A DNA stretch of 64,000 nucleotides from VFKU01 sp964411925 (GCA_964411925.1 CAYPNI010000001.1:1-64000), one strand, 5' to 3'. Shown: positions 40,107 to 50,700, numbered from the stretch's first letter. Numbers and translations: made by a program. Notes: generated from the letters alone by a model not told the origin.

Positions 40107-42200
40107 GTGACGATCACGAAGTCGATAGCAGCGGGATTCGGTGTCAGTTTGCTGATACTGCTGATGGTCGGCCTCGTCTCGCTGGGGAGCACCGAGCGGC
40201 TGATCGAAAGTACCGCGGCCGTCCAGCGGACGCAACGAGTGCAATCGGCGTTGGAATCGCTGTTGCAGAGCGTCACGAATTCCGAATCCGGCGCGCGAGG
40301 CTACGCGCTCACCGGAGAATCGGATTTTCTCGAACCGTATACCGAAAGCGTCACGAGGCTCGAATCCCAATTCTGGGACGTGCGCCAACTGATGGCCAAC
40401 GATCCGGGGCAACTTGGACGGGTGGACACGCTTGATGCGTTGGTGAAGGAGCGGCTGGCGACCGCGGCGGATCTGATTGCGGCGCGCGATTCAGCCGGCC
40501 TCGACGGCGTGGCCGGGCACCCGGCGCTCGAACTTGGCAGGGCCCAGACCGAGGCAATTCGCGTAGTCGTTGACGAGATGAAGGCGGTCGAAGCCGGACG
40601 CCTGGGCGCGATTCAGTCGAGAGCGCGCGGCGCGGCCGGGTTTACGCGCTTGATCATCGTGTTCGGGTCGCTCGTTGCGATCGGAGTGGTTTCGATGTTC
40701 GGCGCGTTGACGCGGCAGCAGATTCGCGAGCGCGAGAGGGCACAAGTCGACCGCGATCTGCACTTCAATTCGTCTCTCGACATGCTGTGCATTGCGGGAT
40801 TCGACGGATACTTCAGGCAATTGAATCCGGCATGGACGAAGACACTGGGATGGAGCAACGAAGAGTTGTTGGCGCGGCCGTGGCTCGATTTCGTGCATCC
40901 GGACGATGTGGAGAAGACTGTCGAAGCCGGTTCGCATATCACAGAGGGTAACGAGCTGCCATCGTTTGAGAACCGCTACCGGTGCAAAGACGGGACCTAC
41001 CGGTGGATTTCCTGGAACTCGGTGCCCCTGACGGAACGCGGACTGATCTACTGTGTCGCGCGCGACATTACCGAGCAGCGCCGTTCCCGCAAACAATTCG
41101 AGAGTTTGTTTGAAAGTTCGCCCAATGGACTGCTGTTGGTCGATGAATCGCGAACGATCATTTTGTTGAACGATGAGGCCGGGCGCCAGTTCGGCTATGA
41201 CACGCAGGATCTCCTTGGACAACCCGTAGAGATTCTTGTCCCAGATCGGATACGAAAACGTCACCCGGGCTATGTCAAGGGATACTGGGCTTCCCCAACG
41301 CGCCGCCCGATGGGCGCAGTCGACAACCTATTTGGCCGGCGGAAGGACGGGACAGAGTTCCCGGTCCACATCGCATTGACACCGATCGAATCGGACACCG
41401 GGACGCAGGTGCTCGCGGCGATCGTGGATCTGACCGAACGCAAGAAAGTGGAAGACGGCGTAAAACGGCTGAACCACACGCTGACGGTGCAGTCGCAGGA
41501 ACTCGAAACCTCCAACCGCGAACTCGAGGCCTTCTCGTACAGTATCTCGCACGACCTGCGCGCGCCGCTGCGCGCGATCGACGGCTTTTCGCGCGTCCTC
41601 ACCGATCGATATGCGACAAATCTCCCGCCCGACGCGCAACGGTATCTCAAACTAGTGCGCGATAACACGGTGCAGATGGGGCGCCTGATCGACGATCTGC
41701 TGTTGTTCTCGCGGCTTTCGCGCCAACCGGTGCACCGGCAACCGTTGGCCCCCGCGTCGCAGGTGCAGGACGTGATCGACGAGTTGCGCGAAGGGTTTGG
41801 CGATCGACATATCGAGATCAAGGTAGACGAACTCGCTCCGCACGAGGGCGACCCCGCGTTGATGCGCCTGGTATGGGAAAACTTGTTGTCGAACGCGATC
41901 AAATACACGCGCAACAAGGCGCGGGCAACGATCGAAGTCGGCTGCAAATCGAACGGGAACGGTTCACCGGTGTATTTCGTGCGAGACAACGGCGCAGGGT
42001 TTGACATGCGCTATTCGAACAAGCTGTTCGGCGTGTTCCATCGCTTGCACCGCGCCGAGGAGTACGAGGGCACGGGTGTTGGGCTCGCGACCGTGCAGCG
42101 GATCATCCAGCGGCATGGGGGAAGCATCTGGGCCGACTCGGAGGTCGAAAAGGGCACGACATTTTCATTCACCGTGGAGGGAAAGGCCGACCATGACTGA
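40107..42200 (+). CDS. CHASE3-PAS-PAS sensor histidine kinase
   Basis: A 697-aa membrane kinase. TM1 (ITKSIAAGFGVSLLILLMVGLVSL) and TM2 (GFTRLIIVFGSLVAIGVVSMFG) bracket a periplasmic CHASE3-type helical bundle (SVTNSESGARGYALTGESDFLEPY). Two PAS domains follow (NSSLDMLCIAGFDGYFRQLNP; FESSPNGLLLVDESRTIILLN). The HisKA helix has the phosphoacceptor His in YSISHDLRAPLRAIDGF, and the HATPase has NLLSNAIKY, DNGAGFDM and GTGVGLATVQRI. The HisKA and HATPase types match Cph1-like kinases that pair with Rcp1-type single receivers, as encoded next with an 8-nt overlap. The GTG at 40107 follows GGGACGGA; a longer frame upstream lacks support. Confidence 0.93.
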   Translation: MTITKSIAAGFGVSLLILLMVGLVSLGSTERLIESTAAVQRTQRVQSALESLLQSVTNSESGARGYALTGESDFLEPYTESVTRLESQFWDVRQLMANDPGQLGRVDTLDALVKERLATAADLIAARDSAGLDGVAGHPALELGRAQTEAIRVVVDEMKAVEAGRLGAIQSRARGAAGFTRLIIVFGSLVAIGVVSMFGALTRQQIRERERAQVDRDLHFNSSLDMLCIAGFDGYFRQLNPAWTKTLGWSNEELLARPWLDFVHPDDVEKTVEAGSHITEGNELPSFENRYRCKDGTYRWISWNSVPLTERGLIYCVARDITEQRRSRKQFESLFESSPNGLLLVDESRTIILLNDEAGRQFGYDTQDLLGQPVEILVPDRIRKRHPGYVKGYWASPTRRPMGAVDNLFGRRKDGTEFPVHIALTPIESDTGTQVLAAIVDLTERKKVEDGVKRLNHTLTVQSQELETSNRELEAFSYSISHDLRAPLRAIDGFSRVLTDRYATNLPPDAQRYLKLVRDNTVQMGRLIDDLLLFSRLSRQPVHRQPLAPASQVQDVIDELREGFGDRHIEIKVDELAPHEGDPALMRLVWENLLSNAIKYTRNKARATIEVGCKSNGNGSPVYFVRDNGAGFDMRYSNKLFGVFHRLHRAEEYEGTGVGLATVQRIIQRHGGSIWADSEVEKGTTFSFTVEGKADHD

Positions 42201-42636
42201 CAAGGCCGTGGAGATCCTGCTGGTTGAAGATAACCCGAACGATCTCGAACTCACCATGCTGGCGCTGCAGGAGAACCGCATTGCGAATTCGATCGAGGTT
42301 GCGCGAGACGGCGCCGAAGCCCTGGACTTCATTTTCTGCATGGGTCCGCACAGCAAGCGCAATATTCGCAACGGGCCGCGAGTCATACTACTCGACCTGA
42401 AACTGCCGAAGATCGACGGCATCGAAGTGCTTCGGCGCGTCAAGGCGGACGAGCGCACGCGCACGATTCCCGTGGTGGTGCTGACCTCGTCGCGGGAGGA
42501 GCGCGATATCGTGGCGACGTATAACCTCGGCGTGAACAGCTACATCGTCAAGCCGGTGGACTGGGACCAGTTTTCCGAAGCCATCAAGAGCATCGGCCTC
42601 TATTGGATGCTCATCAACGAACCGCCTGTAAATTAG
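42193..42636 (+). CDS. Rcp1-like single-domain response regulator
   Basis: A 147-aa receiver of the Rcp1 type. The acidic pair is LLVEDNPNDLELT, the phosphoacceptor Asp lies in VILLDLKLPKIDG, the Thr/Ser in VVLTSSREERD, and the Lys in YIVKPVDWDQF. All switch residues are present. Its start overlaps the kinase stop by 8 nt, so the two are almost certainly a cognate pair. The lack of an output domain means it acts by protein contact or as a phosphotransfer step, perhaps toward the hybrid kinase downstream. Confidence 0.93.
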   Translation: MTDKAVEILLVEDNPNDLELTMLALQENRIANSIEVARDGAEALDFIFCMGPHSKRNIRNGPRVILLDLKLPKIDGIEVLRRVKADERTRTIPVVVLTSSREERDIVATYNLGVNSYIVKPVDWDQFSEAIKSIGLYWMLINEPPVN

Positions 42637-42666
42637 CCGCATTCTGCAAGCGCCGGGAGACCACGC

Positions 42667-44952
42667 ATGAGCATGCCGTTGAGAGTTCTAATGCTGGAGG
42701 ACACGCCCTCCGACGCGGAACTCGTCCTGCTCGAACTGCAACGCACCGGGTACAACCCCGATTGGCACCGCGTCTGGACGGAAAGCGACTTTCTGGCCGC
42801 GCTCCAGCGCCCCTGGGACATCATCCTGTCGGATTTCTGCATGCCGCAGTTCGATGCGCCGCGCGCGCTCAAGCTGTTGCGCGAGCGATTGCCGGACATG
42901 CCGTTTATCGTCATCTCCGGCACGATCGGCGAGGACGTCGCGGTGGACGTGATGCGGCTGGGCGCGACGGACTACCTGCTCAAAGACCGGCTCACGCGCC
43001 TGGGCACGGCGGTGGACAGCGCGCTGTATCAGAAGCGGCTCAAGGAAAGCGTACGGAACACGGAACACGCACTGCGCATCAGCGAAGAGCGGTTTCGCCT
43101 TGCGCTGAACAACTCCCCCATCTGCGTCTTCAACCAGGATCGCGAACTGCGCTACACCTGGATGTACAACTCGATCGCGGGAAAATCGATCGACGAAGTC
43201 GCCGGAAGGACGGATGAGGAGATTTTCGAACAGCCCGCCGCGCGGCAGTTGACCTCCGTGAAGCGGCGCGTGCTCAACAGCGGACGCAGCGTCTCCGAAT
43301 TGATAGAGATTCGCCAGAACGGCCGGCTTTCCTATCACAATGTTTCGGTGGAAGCGCAGCGGGACGCCCGGGGGCAGGTCGTCGGCATCGTCGGCGCGGC
43401 CATCGACATCACCAAGTTGAAAGAGGCCGAGAGCGAGCGCGAGCTGCTCGCGACGGCGATCGAACAGGCGCAAGAGAGCGTGGTGATCACCGATATCAAC
43501 GGTCATGTGAAATACGCCAACCCCGGCTTCGAACGTATGACGGGCTACGGCCCCGACGACTACACCGGACAGGAAATTAACGCGCTCATCAACACGAGCA
43601 CGGTCGGCCGCGCGCCAAGCCTCTGGCGCGGGGCGTCCGACGGCGGCGTCTGGCGCGGGCGCGTGGAACTGAGCCGGAAGGACCGAACGACGTTTACTTC
43701 GGACCTGGCGGTCTCACCCGTGGTGGACGCCGCGGGTCAATTGACGAGCTTCGTGCTGGTTGGCCGTGACGTCACGCGCGAAGTGCTGGTCGAGGCGCAG
43801 TTGATTCAGTCTCAGAAGATGGAGGCGATCGGCACGCTGGCGGGCGGGATCGCGCACGATTTCAACAACGTGTTGTCGGCGATGATCGGCTACACCGAGT
43901 TCGTCGTCCAGCGATATCCGGAGGAGACGTCGATCCAGGAAGATCTGGGGACGGTGCTCCAGGCGGGGGATCGGGCACGCAAGCTCGTTCAACAAATCCT
44001 GACGGTCAGCCGGGAACACGACGAGGAACGTTCGCCCGTACAGCTCACGTTTACGGTGGACGAAGCCAAGGGATTCCTGCGTGCGAGCCTCCCGGCGACG
44101 ATCACATTGTCGGTCGAAGCCGAGGCGGATCTGCCGATGGTGCTGGCGGATGCGACCCAGATGAGCCAGGTCGTGATGAATCTGTGCACGAACGCAGCGC
44201 ACGCGATGCGCGACAAGCCGGGCTCGCTGACCGTGCGGCTGGGCGCCGAGGAGTTGGGTGATGCCCGTCCGGCGCGCCTGTCGGGCCTGGCCGCGGGACG
44301 GTACGTCCGTCTCTCGGTCGAGGACACGGGCCACGGCATGGACGCGAAGACGATGGAGCGCATCTTCGAGCCGTTCTTCACGACCAAGGGGGTCGGCGAG
44401 GGAACGGGTCTTGGCCTGTCTACGGTGTACAGCATTATCAAGCAGCACGGCGGCCTGATCTGCGTGGAGAGCACGCCGGGCCAGGGAACGTGCTTTGACG
44501 TGTATCTTCCGTGTTATGCCGGATCGCGCGCGGCCGACAAGCCGGTTCACGAAGGATCCCACCGGGGAAGCGGCAGGATTATGGTCGTTGACGACGAGCC
44601 GGCCCTGGGCAAATTGCTCTCGCGCATTCTCACCTCGATGGGCTACACGGTCACGGTCGAGTTGAACGGAGAGAACGCGCTCGCGGCGCTTCGCGCGAAT
44701 CCAGACGGGATCGACCTCGTCATGACGGACCACACGATGCCGGGGATCACCGGGATGGAGCTGGCGCGCGCGATTGGGGACATCAACAGCGAGATACTCG
44801 TTATCCTGACGGGCGGCAACCTGCGCGGCATCGACAAACCGGACGGCTCGAACATCGACGGGCTGTTGTTCAAACCCTACAACACGGACGACGTGGGCCG
44901 GATCGTCCGTAAGACGCTCGAGAACGCCGGACGCAAGGTAGCGGGCCCCTGA
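42667..44952 (+). CDS. Hybrid sensor kinase (REC-PAS-PAS-HisKA-HATPase-REC)
   Basis: A 761-aa soluble hybrid kinase with receivers at both ends. The N-terminal REC (residues 1-125) has LEDTPSDAELV and the phosphoacceptor in ILSDFCMPQFDA, with a LLKDRL lysine. Two PAS domains follow (ALNNSPICVFNQDRELRYTW; AIEQAQESVVITDINGHVKYAN). The HisKA of the NtrB-like class has LAGGIAHDFNNVLSAMIGY, then HATPase motifs NAAHAMRD, DTGHGMD and GTGLGLSTVY. The C-terminal REC has VVDDEPALG and LVMTDHTMPG. No membrane segment is seen, so input is cytoplasmic. It lies 30 nt after the Rcp1-like gene. Confidence 0.93.
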   Translation: MSMPLRVLMLEDTPSDAELVLLELQRTGYNPDWHRVWTESDFLAALQRPWDIILSDFCMPQFDAPRALKLLRERLPDMPFIVISGTIGEDVAVDVMRLGATDYLLKDRLTRLGTAVDSALYQKRLKESVRNTEHALRISEERFRLALNNSPICVFNQDRELRYTWMYNSIAGKSIDEVAGRTDEEIFEQPAARQLTSVKRRVLNSGRSVSELIEIRQNGRLSYHNVSVEAQRDARGQVVGIVGAAIDITKLKEAESERELLATAIEQAQESVVITDINGHVKYANPGFERMTGYGPDDYTGQEINALINTSTVGRAPSLWRGASDGGVWRGRVELSRKDRTTFTSDLAVSPVVDAAGQLTSFVLVGRDVTREVLVEAQLIQSQKMEAIGTLAGGIAHDFNNVLSAMIGYTEFVVQRYPEETSIQEDLGTVLQAGDRARKLVQQILTVSREHDEERSPVQLTFTVDEAKGFLRASLPATITLSVEAEADLPMVLADATQMSQVVMNLCTNAAHAMRDKPGSLTVRLGAEELGDARPARLSGLAAGRYVRLSVEDTGHGMDAKTMERIFEPFFTTKGVGEGTGLGLSTVYSIIKQHGGLICVESTPGQGTCFDVYLPCYAGSRAADKPVHEGSHRGSGRIMVVDDEPALGKLLSRILTSMGYTVTVELNGENALAALRANPDGIDLVMTDHTMPGITGMELARAIGDINSEILVILTGGNLRGIDKPDGSNIDGLLFKPYNTDDVGRIVRKTLENAGRKVAGP

Positions 44953-44973
44953 GCAACGTCACGGGATTCCCTC

Positions 44974-46278
44974 ATGAAAACCCCAGGCGCCAAGTCATAC
45001 AACGTGCTCGTCATCGAGGATGAAGACATCATCCGCGATCTGACCCGGCGATCGCTCGAACAGCGTGGGTTCCGCTGCGAGACGGCCCCGGACGGCATCG
45101 CGGCGGAAAACATGATGCGGCGGCGGCCGTTCGACGCGGTGGTCGTCGACCTGCGCATGCCAAGAAAACACGGGCATCAATTGATTGCCGACATTTTGCA
45201 GGAACGCGTTCACCCGGTCGTGGTGGTGCTGACCGGCTTGTGCGAACCGAAACTCGTCCAGGACCTGCTTGTCCGCGGGGTAGCGGACATCATGCTCAAG
45301 CCGTGCAACTATGACCTGCTGGCGGCGAAACTACAGACATACCTCGAGCATCGGCAGACCGCGGGAGGAGGCCAGACTGGAGCTAACCCGCTCTCGTTCG
45401 GCGCGCAACTGGACAACACGACGCAATCGCTCAAGATGCAGTTGGAGGAGGTATCGAACAGCTTCCGTGACACGATTCAGCAGTTGACGCGACAAAAGGA
45501 ATCGCTCGAGGAGGATCTCGTGCGCTCCATCGGCGTGTTTGAGAGCCTCATGTCGCTGGGTGAGAGCAAGAACGAGAGCCACGCCTGCCGCGTCGAACAC
45601 CTCGCGTGCTCGATCGGCGAGGCGGCGGGCCTCACGCGGATGGAACTCAAACACGTCCGCGTTGCGGCGTTGCTTCACGAGATCGGCCAATTCGGCATGC
45701 CCGATGCCATTCGGCGATCGTCACCGGGCGAGCTCGCGCCCGCGCATTACGAGACGTTCAAACGCTATCCCGAGATCGGCGCCGCGCTAATCAGCGAAAT
45801 TCCGGGCCTCGAACCGGTCGTCGCGCTGATCGAGTCGCACGCCGAGAACTGGGACGGCACGGGATTTCCGAACCGCAAGCGCGGCAGAGACGTCTTTCTG
45901 GGCGCGCGGATCGTGCGCATCGCGGACGGCGTGGACGCATGGGTGCAGGCATTTACCGGCGCGGACGCGCGCGACGCGGTCCGGGAACACCTCGCGGATC
46001 AACGCGGCAAGGCGTACGATCCCGACCTTGTACCGCTCATGCTCAAGCACTTGTCTGAGACCCGCGACGATTCCGCCGACGAGGCGTGCGAACTGATCGA
46101 GGTTTCTTCGCTGACGGCGGGCATGACGCTGGCCGAGGGACTTTACGACGAGCGTGGGCAGTTCCTTGCGCGCAACGGGGCCACGATCACACCGACGATG
46201 CTGGACCTGCTTACGCGCCTCGTGCCCGGCCGTTCGATTCGGGTGCGCCGGCCTGAGCCAGAGCCCGCTCGAAGCTGA
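44974..46278 (+). CDS. Receiver protein with degenerate HD-GYP-like domain
   Basis: A 434-aa protein. The receiver (about 1-125) is complete: VIEDEDIIRD, the Asp in VVVDLRMPRKHG and a Lys in IMLKPCNYD. A coiled coil follows (QLEEVSNSFRDTIQQLTRQKESLEEDL), then an HD-like domain. The HD dyad reads LLHEIGQFGMPDAI, with Glu for Asp, and the HHE...GYP stretch reads SHAENWDGTGFP, so metal and product-loop residues are altered. A C-terminal module (EVSSLTAGMTLAEGLYDERGQFL) resembles those after HD-GYP/HDOD domains. It is probably not an active c-di-GMP phosphodiesterase and may bind instead. Its 3' end overlaps the opposing HD-GYP gene by 68 nt. Confidence 0.85.
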   Translation: MKTPGAKSYNVLVIEDEDIIRDLTRRSLEQRGFRCETAPDGIAAENMMRRRPFDAVVVDLRMPRKHGHQLIADILQERVHPVVVVLTGLCEPKLVQDLLVRGVADIMLKPCNYDLLAAKLQTYLEHRQTAGGGQTGANPLSFGAQLDNTTQSLKMQLEEVSNSFRDTIQQLTRQKESLEEDLVRSIGVFESLMSLGESKNESHACRVEHLACSIGEAAGLTRMELKHVRVAALLHEIGQFGMPDAIRRSSPGELAPAHYETFKRYPEIGAALISEIPGLEPVVALIESHAENWDGTGFPNRKRGRDVFLGARIVRIADGVDAWVQAFTGADARDAVREHLADQRGKAYDPDLVPLMLKHLSETRDDSADEACELIEVSSLTAGMTLAEGLYDERGQFLARNGATITPTMLDLLTRLVPGRSIRVRRPEPEPARS

Positions 46279-47398
46279 GCTGTTCCTGCGCTTCGCGCCG
46301 AACGGCATGGGCCTGTGACGCCCGATCCTGAATCTGCAGGACGGAATCCCAATGGTCGAAAAACGCCTCCACAATGCGCGGGTCGAAGTGCGTGCCCGTG
46401 TCGCGGCGGATGATCGCAACAGCCTCGTCGTTCGGCATCGCCTTCTTGTAGGGCCGTTGAGACGTGAGCGCGTCGAAAACATCGGCCACGGCACAAATCC
46501 GGCCCCAGATCGGGATTTCGTCCCCTCCCAGTCCGCGCGGGTAGCCCGCGCCGCTCCACTTCTCGTGGTGCGTGAGCGCGATGACGCGCCCCGCCTCGAT
46601 GAGTTCCGAGGGTGAACCGTCAAGAATCTTCGCGCCGATCAGCGAGTGCTGTTTGATGACCGCGAACTCCTCGGGCGTGAGTTTGCCCGGCTTGAGTAAC
46701 ACGGCATCCGGAATGCCGATTTTGCCGACGTCGTGCAGAATGCTCGCGCGCTCGACGAGCTCGACTTCAGAGTGCGGCAAGCCGAGCGCGGACGCGAGGA
46801 CCGAGCAGTATTGGCCGATGCGGACGATGTGTGTTCCGGTGTCTTCGTCCTTGTATTCCGCGGCGGCGGCGAGCCGGCTGATGGTGTCCACGTGCGCCTC
46901 GTGCGTCTCGCGTTCGGCCGTGCACGCCCGCTGGAACGCCGAACAGAGGTCTTCGGTCCGGCGGCGGACGATGCCCTCGAGTTCTTCGTTTTGTCTCTTG
47001 AGGGCGTCCTTCATTTCCTTGAACATGAGCTGCGCGCGAACGCGGACTTCCACCTCCGTGCGTTCGTACGGTTTTCCGATGAAATCGTTCGCGCCGAGCT
47101 GCACGGCCCGCAGGCGGTCGGACTTGCCGGACATGGCCGTGACCATGATGATGGGCGTATCCCGGAGCGTGGCGTGTTCGCGAATGCGGCGGACGAGTTC
47201 GAACCCGTCGGCCACGGGCATGGTCACGTCGGTCAGCACGAGATCCACGCCTTCTTCGAGCCTCGCGAGGCCGTGTTCGCCGTTGTGCGCGGCGATCGTG
47301 TCGTACCCCGCAGCCCGCAGGATGCGCTCGAGCATCACGCGCTGCGGCTCCTCGTCGTCAACGACGAGCAGGCGCTTGGGCCGTTCCAACGCGTCCAT
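46211..47398 (-). CDS. Response regulator with intact HD-GYP c-di-GMP phosphodiesterase
   Basis: A 395-aa two-domain protein. The receiver has VVDDEEPQRVM, the Asp in LVLTDVTMPVADG and a Lys in FIGKPYERTE. A coiled-coil linker precedes the HD-GYP domain, whose metal and signature residues are present: HDVGKIGIPDAVLLKPGKLT, IKQHSLIG, and THHEKWSGAGYPRGL. Active members hydrolyse c-di-GMP. It is convergent with, and overlaps by 68 nt, the degenerate HD protein, so the two could not be transcribed at full rate together without interference. The start at MDALERPKR is chosen because the upstream residues are low-complexity. Confidence 0.92.
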   Translation of the reverse strand: MDALERPKRLLVVDDEEPQRVMLERILRAAGYDTIAAHNGEHGLARLEEGVDLVLTDVTMPVADGFELVRRIREHATLRDTPIIMVTAMSGKSDRLRAVQLGANDFIGKPYERTEVEVRVRAQLMFKEMKDALKRQNEELEGIVRRRTEDLCSAFQRACTAERETHEAHVDTISRLAAAAEYKDEDTGTHIVRIGQYCSVLASALGLPHSEVELVERASILHDVGKIGIPDAVLLKPGKLTPEEFAVIKQHSLIGAKILDGSPSELIEAGRVIALTHHEKWSGAGYPRGLGGDEIPIWGRICAVADVFDALTSQRPYKKAMPNDEAVAIIRRDTGTHFDPRIVEAFFDHWDSVLQIQDRASQAHAVRREAQEQLSFERALAQAGAPESNGRARGA

Positions 47399-47750
47399 GG
47401 TTCCGTTTCCCCAGAGGCACGGCCGCCCCATGCGACCCCTCAGACGGAGCATTTCGCGTGCCTTGTCGCGCGCCCCCGAATCCGCCCAAAAAGCGCCGAA
47501 ATCTTGGCATTTCAGGCCTCAACGGCCGGAGTTCGCGCCAAAAAACGTTCACCGTGAACGAAAATGGGCATCAGGCCGGTGGCCACGAGTCCAAATGTTG
47601 CTCGTAACTATTAAAGTCCCGCAGGCGAGGGCCCGGCTTTTTTGCGCCATTCCCATGCCTGCGGTAGCCTCTAGGCGTGGCGCTGCGATCTTGTGGGAAG
47701 CGCGCGCCAGCGGAGTTCGGTATTCAGTGAAGATCGACGACGGCAGAAGC
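47399..47750. promoter_or_regulatory. Divergent intergenic region with an operator-like palindrome
   Basis: No gene. A perfect palindrome, CGTTCAC-C-GTGAACG, is at 47546-47560, flanked by A-tracts, between the HD-GYP regulator and the cytochrome gene. It could bind a regulator; I cannot name one. No clear promoter was found. Confidence 0.5.
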
Positions 47751-50700
47751 ATGGGTGCGTGGGGCCTGGCGCTCATGGCCTCGGGGCTGTGCGTGTTGGG
47801 AACGGCCGCCCATGCCGCGGATCCCGTTTCGTTCAACCGCGATGTCCGCCCCATTTTCTCGAGCATCTGCTTCAAGTGTCACGGCCCGGACGATGGCGCG
47901 CGCAAGGGCAAATTCCGTCTCGACCAGCGTGAGGACGCGATCGCTAATCGCGGCGGCTACTTTGCGATCGATCCCGGCAATGCCGAGGAGAGCGAAGTCG
48001 TCCTGCGGATTCACTCGACGGACCCGGAGGAGGTCATGCCGCCGCCCGACTCGGGCAAGACGTTGACCGCGGAACAGAAGGACATCCTGACGCGGTGGAT
48101 TGACGAGGGGGCGGTGTACGAGACGCACTGGTCGTTCATGCCGCCGAAACGCGCGCCGCTCCCCGCTGTGTCGGACCCTGCGTGGGTGCGGAACCCCATT
48201 GACGCGTTTGTTCTGGCCCGGCTGGACCAGGAGGGCCTTGCTCCCGCGCCGGAGGCGGACGCGGTCACGCTGTTACGGCGCGCATTCGTCGATATCGTCG
48301 GGTTACCGCCGTCAATCGAGGAGATTGACGCCTATCTCGCGGGGGATTCGGAGACGGGCTACGCGCAAGCCGTGACGCAACTGCTCGCGTCGCCGCATTT
48401 CGGCGAGCGGTGGGCGCGGCGCTGGCTCGATGCGGCGCAGTACGCCGACTCGGACGGCTTCGAGAAGGACAAACCGCGGCAGGTGTGGGCGTGGCGGGAC
48501 TGGGTCATCCATGCGCTGAACGCGAACATGCCGTATGACGAGTTCGTCAAGCAGCAGATCGCCGGCGACCTCATGCCGGGCGCGACGCAGGACCACATCG
48601 TCGCGACGGGATTCCTGCGCAACAGCATGATCAACGAGGAAGGCGGCATCGACCCTGAGCAATTCAGGATGGAGGCCGTGTTCAATCGGATGGACGTGAT
48701 CGGCCGCGCGGTGCTGGGCCTGACGGTGCAGTGCGCGCAATGCCACACGCACAAGTACGATCCGCTGACACACACGGACTATTACCGCATGCTCGCGTAC
48801 CTCAACTCGGCGTACGAGGCGCAGGTAACGGTGTACACGCCCGGCGAGGCGGAGGAACGGGACGCGGTACTGAAATCGCTCGACCAGATTGACGCCGAGA
48901 CGAAGGCGGCGCACGCGGATTGGAAGTCGAAGCTCGACGAGTGGACGGAGGAATTGCGCGCGCGGCCATGGCCCGAGTGGAAGGCCGTTGAACTGGAGTT
49001 CGACGACACGAGTTCCGGCGGGCAGAAGTTCGTGTCGCTGGGCGACGCCTCGTACATAGCGCAAGGGTACGCGCCTACACGTTTCAAGCCGAAAATGGCG
49101 GGGCTGAGTCCGGCGAGCGTGATCACGGCAGTGCGCCTGGAGCTGCTCAATCACCCGAACCTGCCGCGCGGCGGACCTGGACGATCGATCTACGGGGCGA
49201 GCGCGTTGTCCGAATTCGAGATGCGGATCGCGCCGGCCGACGGCACGTTCGAGAAATTCGACGACTGGCAGCGCGTCGAGATCGCGTCCGCGATCGCCGA
49301 CGTGAACCCGCCTGAACGCGAACTTGGGCCGGAGTTTCCGGACAAGGACGCGAAAAAGGTCCGGCATACCGGTCCGGTCGCGATGGCGATTGACGGCAAC
49401 GACGACACGGCGTGGTCGATCGATGCCGGGCCCGGCCGGACGAACCAGCCGCGTTACGCGATATTCCTGTTGAAAGAGCCTGTCACGCTGGAAGCGGGCA
49501 CGCGGATCGGGTTCCGTCTCGGGCAGAACCACGGCGGCTACAACAGCGACGACAACCAGACGAACAACGTCGGGCGATTCCGCATTTCGGTGACGGGCGC
49601 GAGCGAGTTGCCGGCCGAGGCGGTGCCGATGGACGTCACGACAATCGCCGCGAAGCCGGGCGACGCGCGCACCGCGGACGAAACGACGCGTCTGTTCCGC
49701 TATTGGCGCAGCGTGACGCCGGAACTCGCCGGGGAGAATGAACGCGCCGAGGAGGCGTGGCGATCTCATCCATGGGGTGCGACGCAACTGGTCTACCGGG
49801 AACTGCCCGCCCCGCGTGAGACGCACCGGCTCGAACGCGGCGATTTCCTGCAGCCGGCCGAGGCCGTGGCACCGGGCGCGCCGGAGTTTCTGAACGCGCC
49901 CGACGCCGGCGCGCCGCCGAACCGCCTGGGGCTGGCCGAGTGGCTCGTCAGCCGCGACGCGCCGACGACCGCGCGCGCCTACGTGAACCGAATCTGGCAG
50001 GGGTATTTCGGCGAGGGCCTGGTCACGACGGCGTCCGACTTCGGTGTGCAGGGGGAACTGCCCAGCCACCCGGAGTTACTCGATTGGCTTGCCGTGGAGT
50101 TCATGGATTCCGGCTGGGACATCAAGCACATTCACCGGCTGATCGTGGAATCGGCGACGTATCGCCAGAGTTCGCGCGCGACGCCCGAATCGCTCGAGCG
50201 CGACCCGGCGAATCGCCTGCTGGCGCGCGGCGCGCGGTATCGCGTCGAGGGCGAGATCGTGCGTGACATTGCGCTTGCGGCGAGCGGACTGCTTAACCCG
50301 GCGATCGGCGGACCCAGCGTGTATCCCCCCGCACCGGAATTCCTCTTCGAGCCGCCGGCGAGCTACGGCCCGAAGACCTGGAACACCGAGGACGACGGGG
50401 ACCAGTATCGCCGGGCGCTGTACACGTTCCGGTTCCGTAGTGTGCCGTATCCGGCACTGCAGGTGTTTGATACGCCGCCGGGCGACGCGCCGTGCACGCG
50501 CCGGGAACGGTCGAACACGCCGCTGCAAGCCCTGACGCTGCTAAATGAACCGCTGTTCGTGGAGTGCGCGGCGTCGCTGGCCAAGCAGACGCTTGCGCAC
50601 GTCGGCGGATCGGACGCGGAGCGGATCGCGTATGCGTTTCGCCGGTGTACCGCGCGCATGCCGGACTCCGAAGAAACCGAGACGCTTGCACGATTCCTGG

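Noticed and set aside
48312..50069. 585-codon minus-strand open frame
   Set aside because: Antisense shadow of the DUF1549/DUF1553 gene, Arg-rich and without recognisable motifs.
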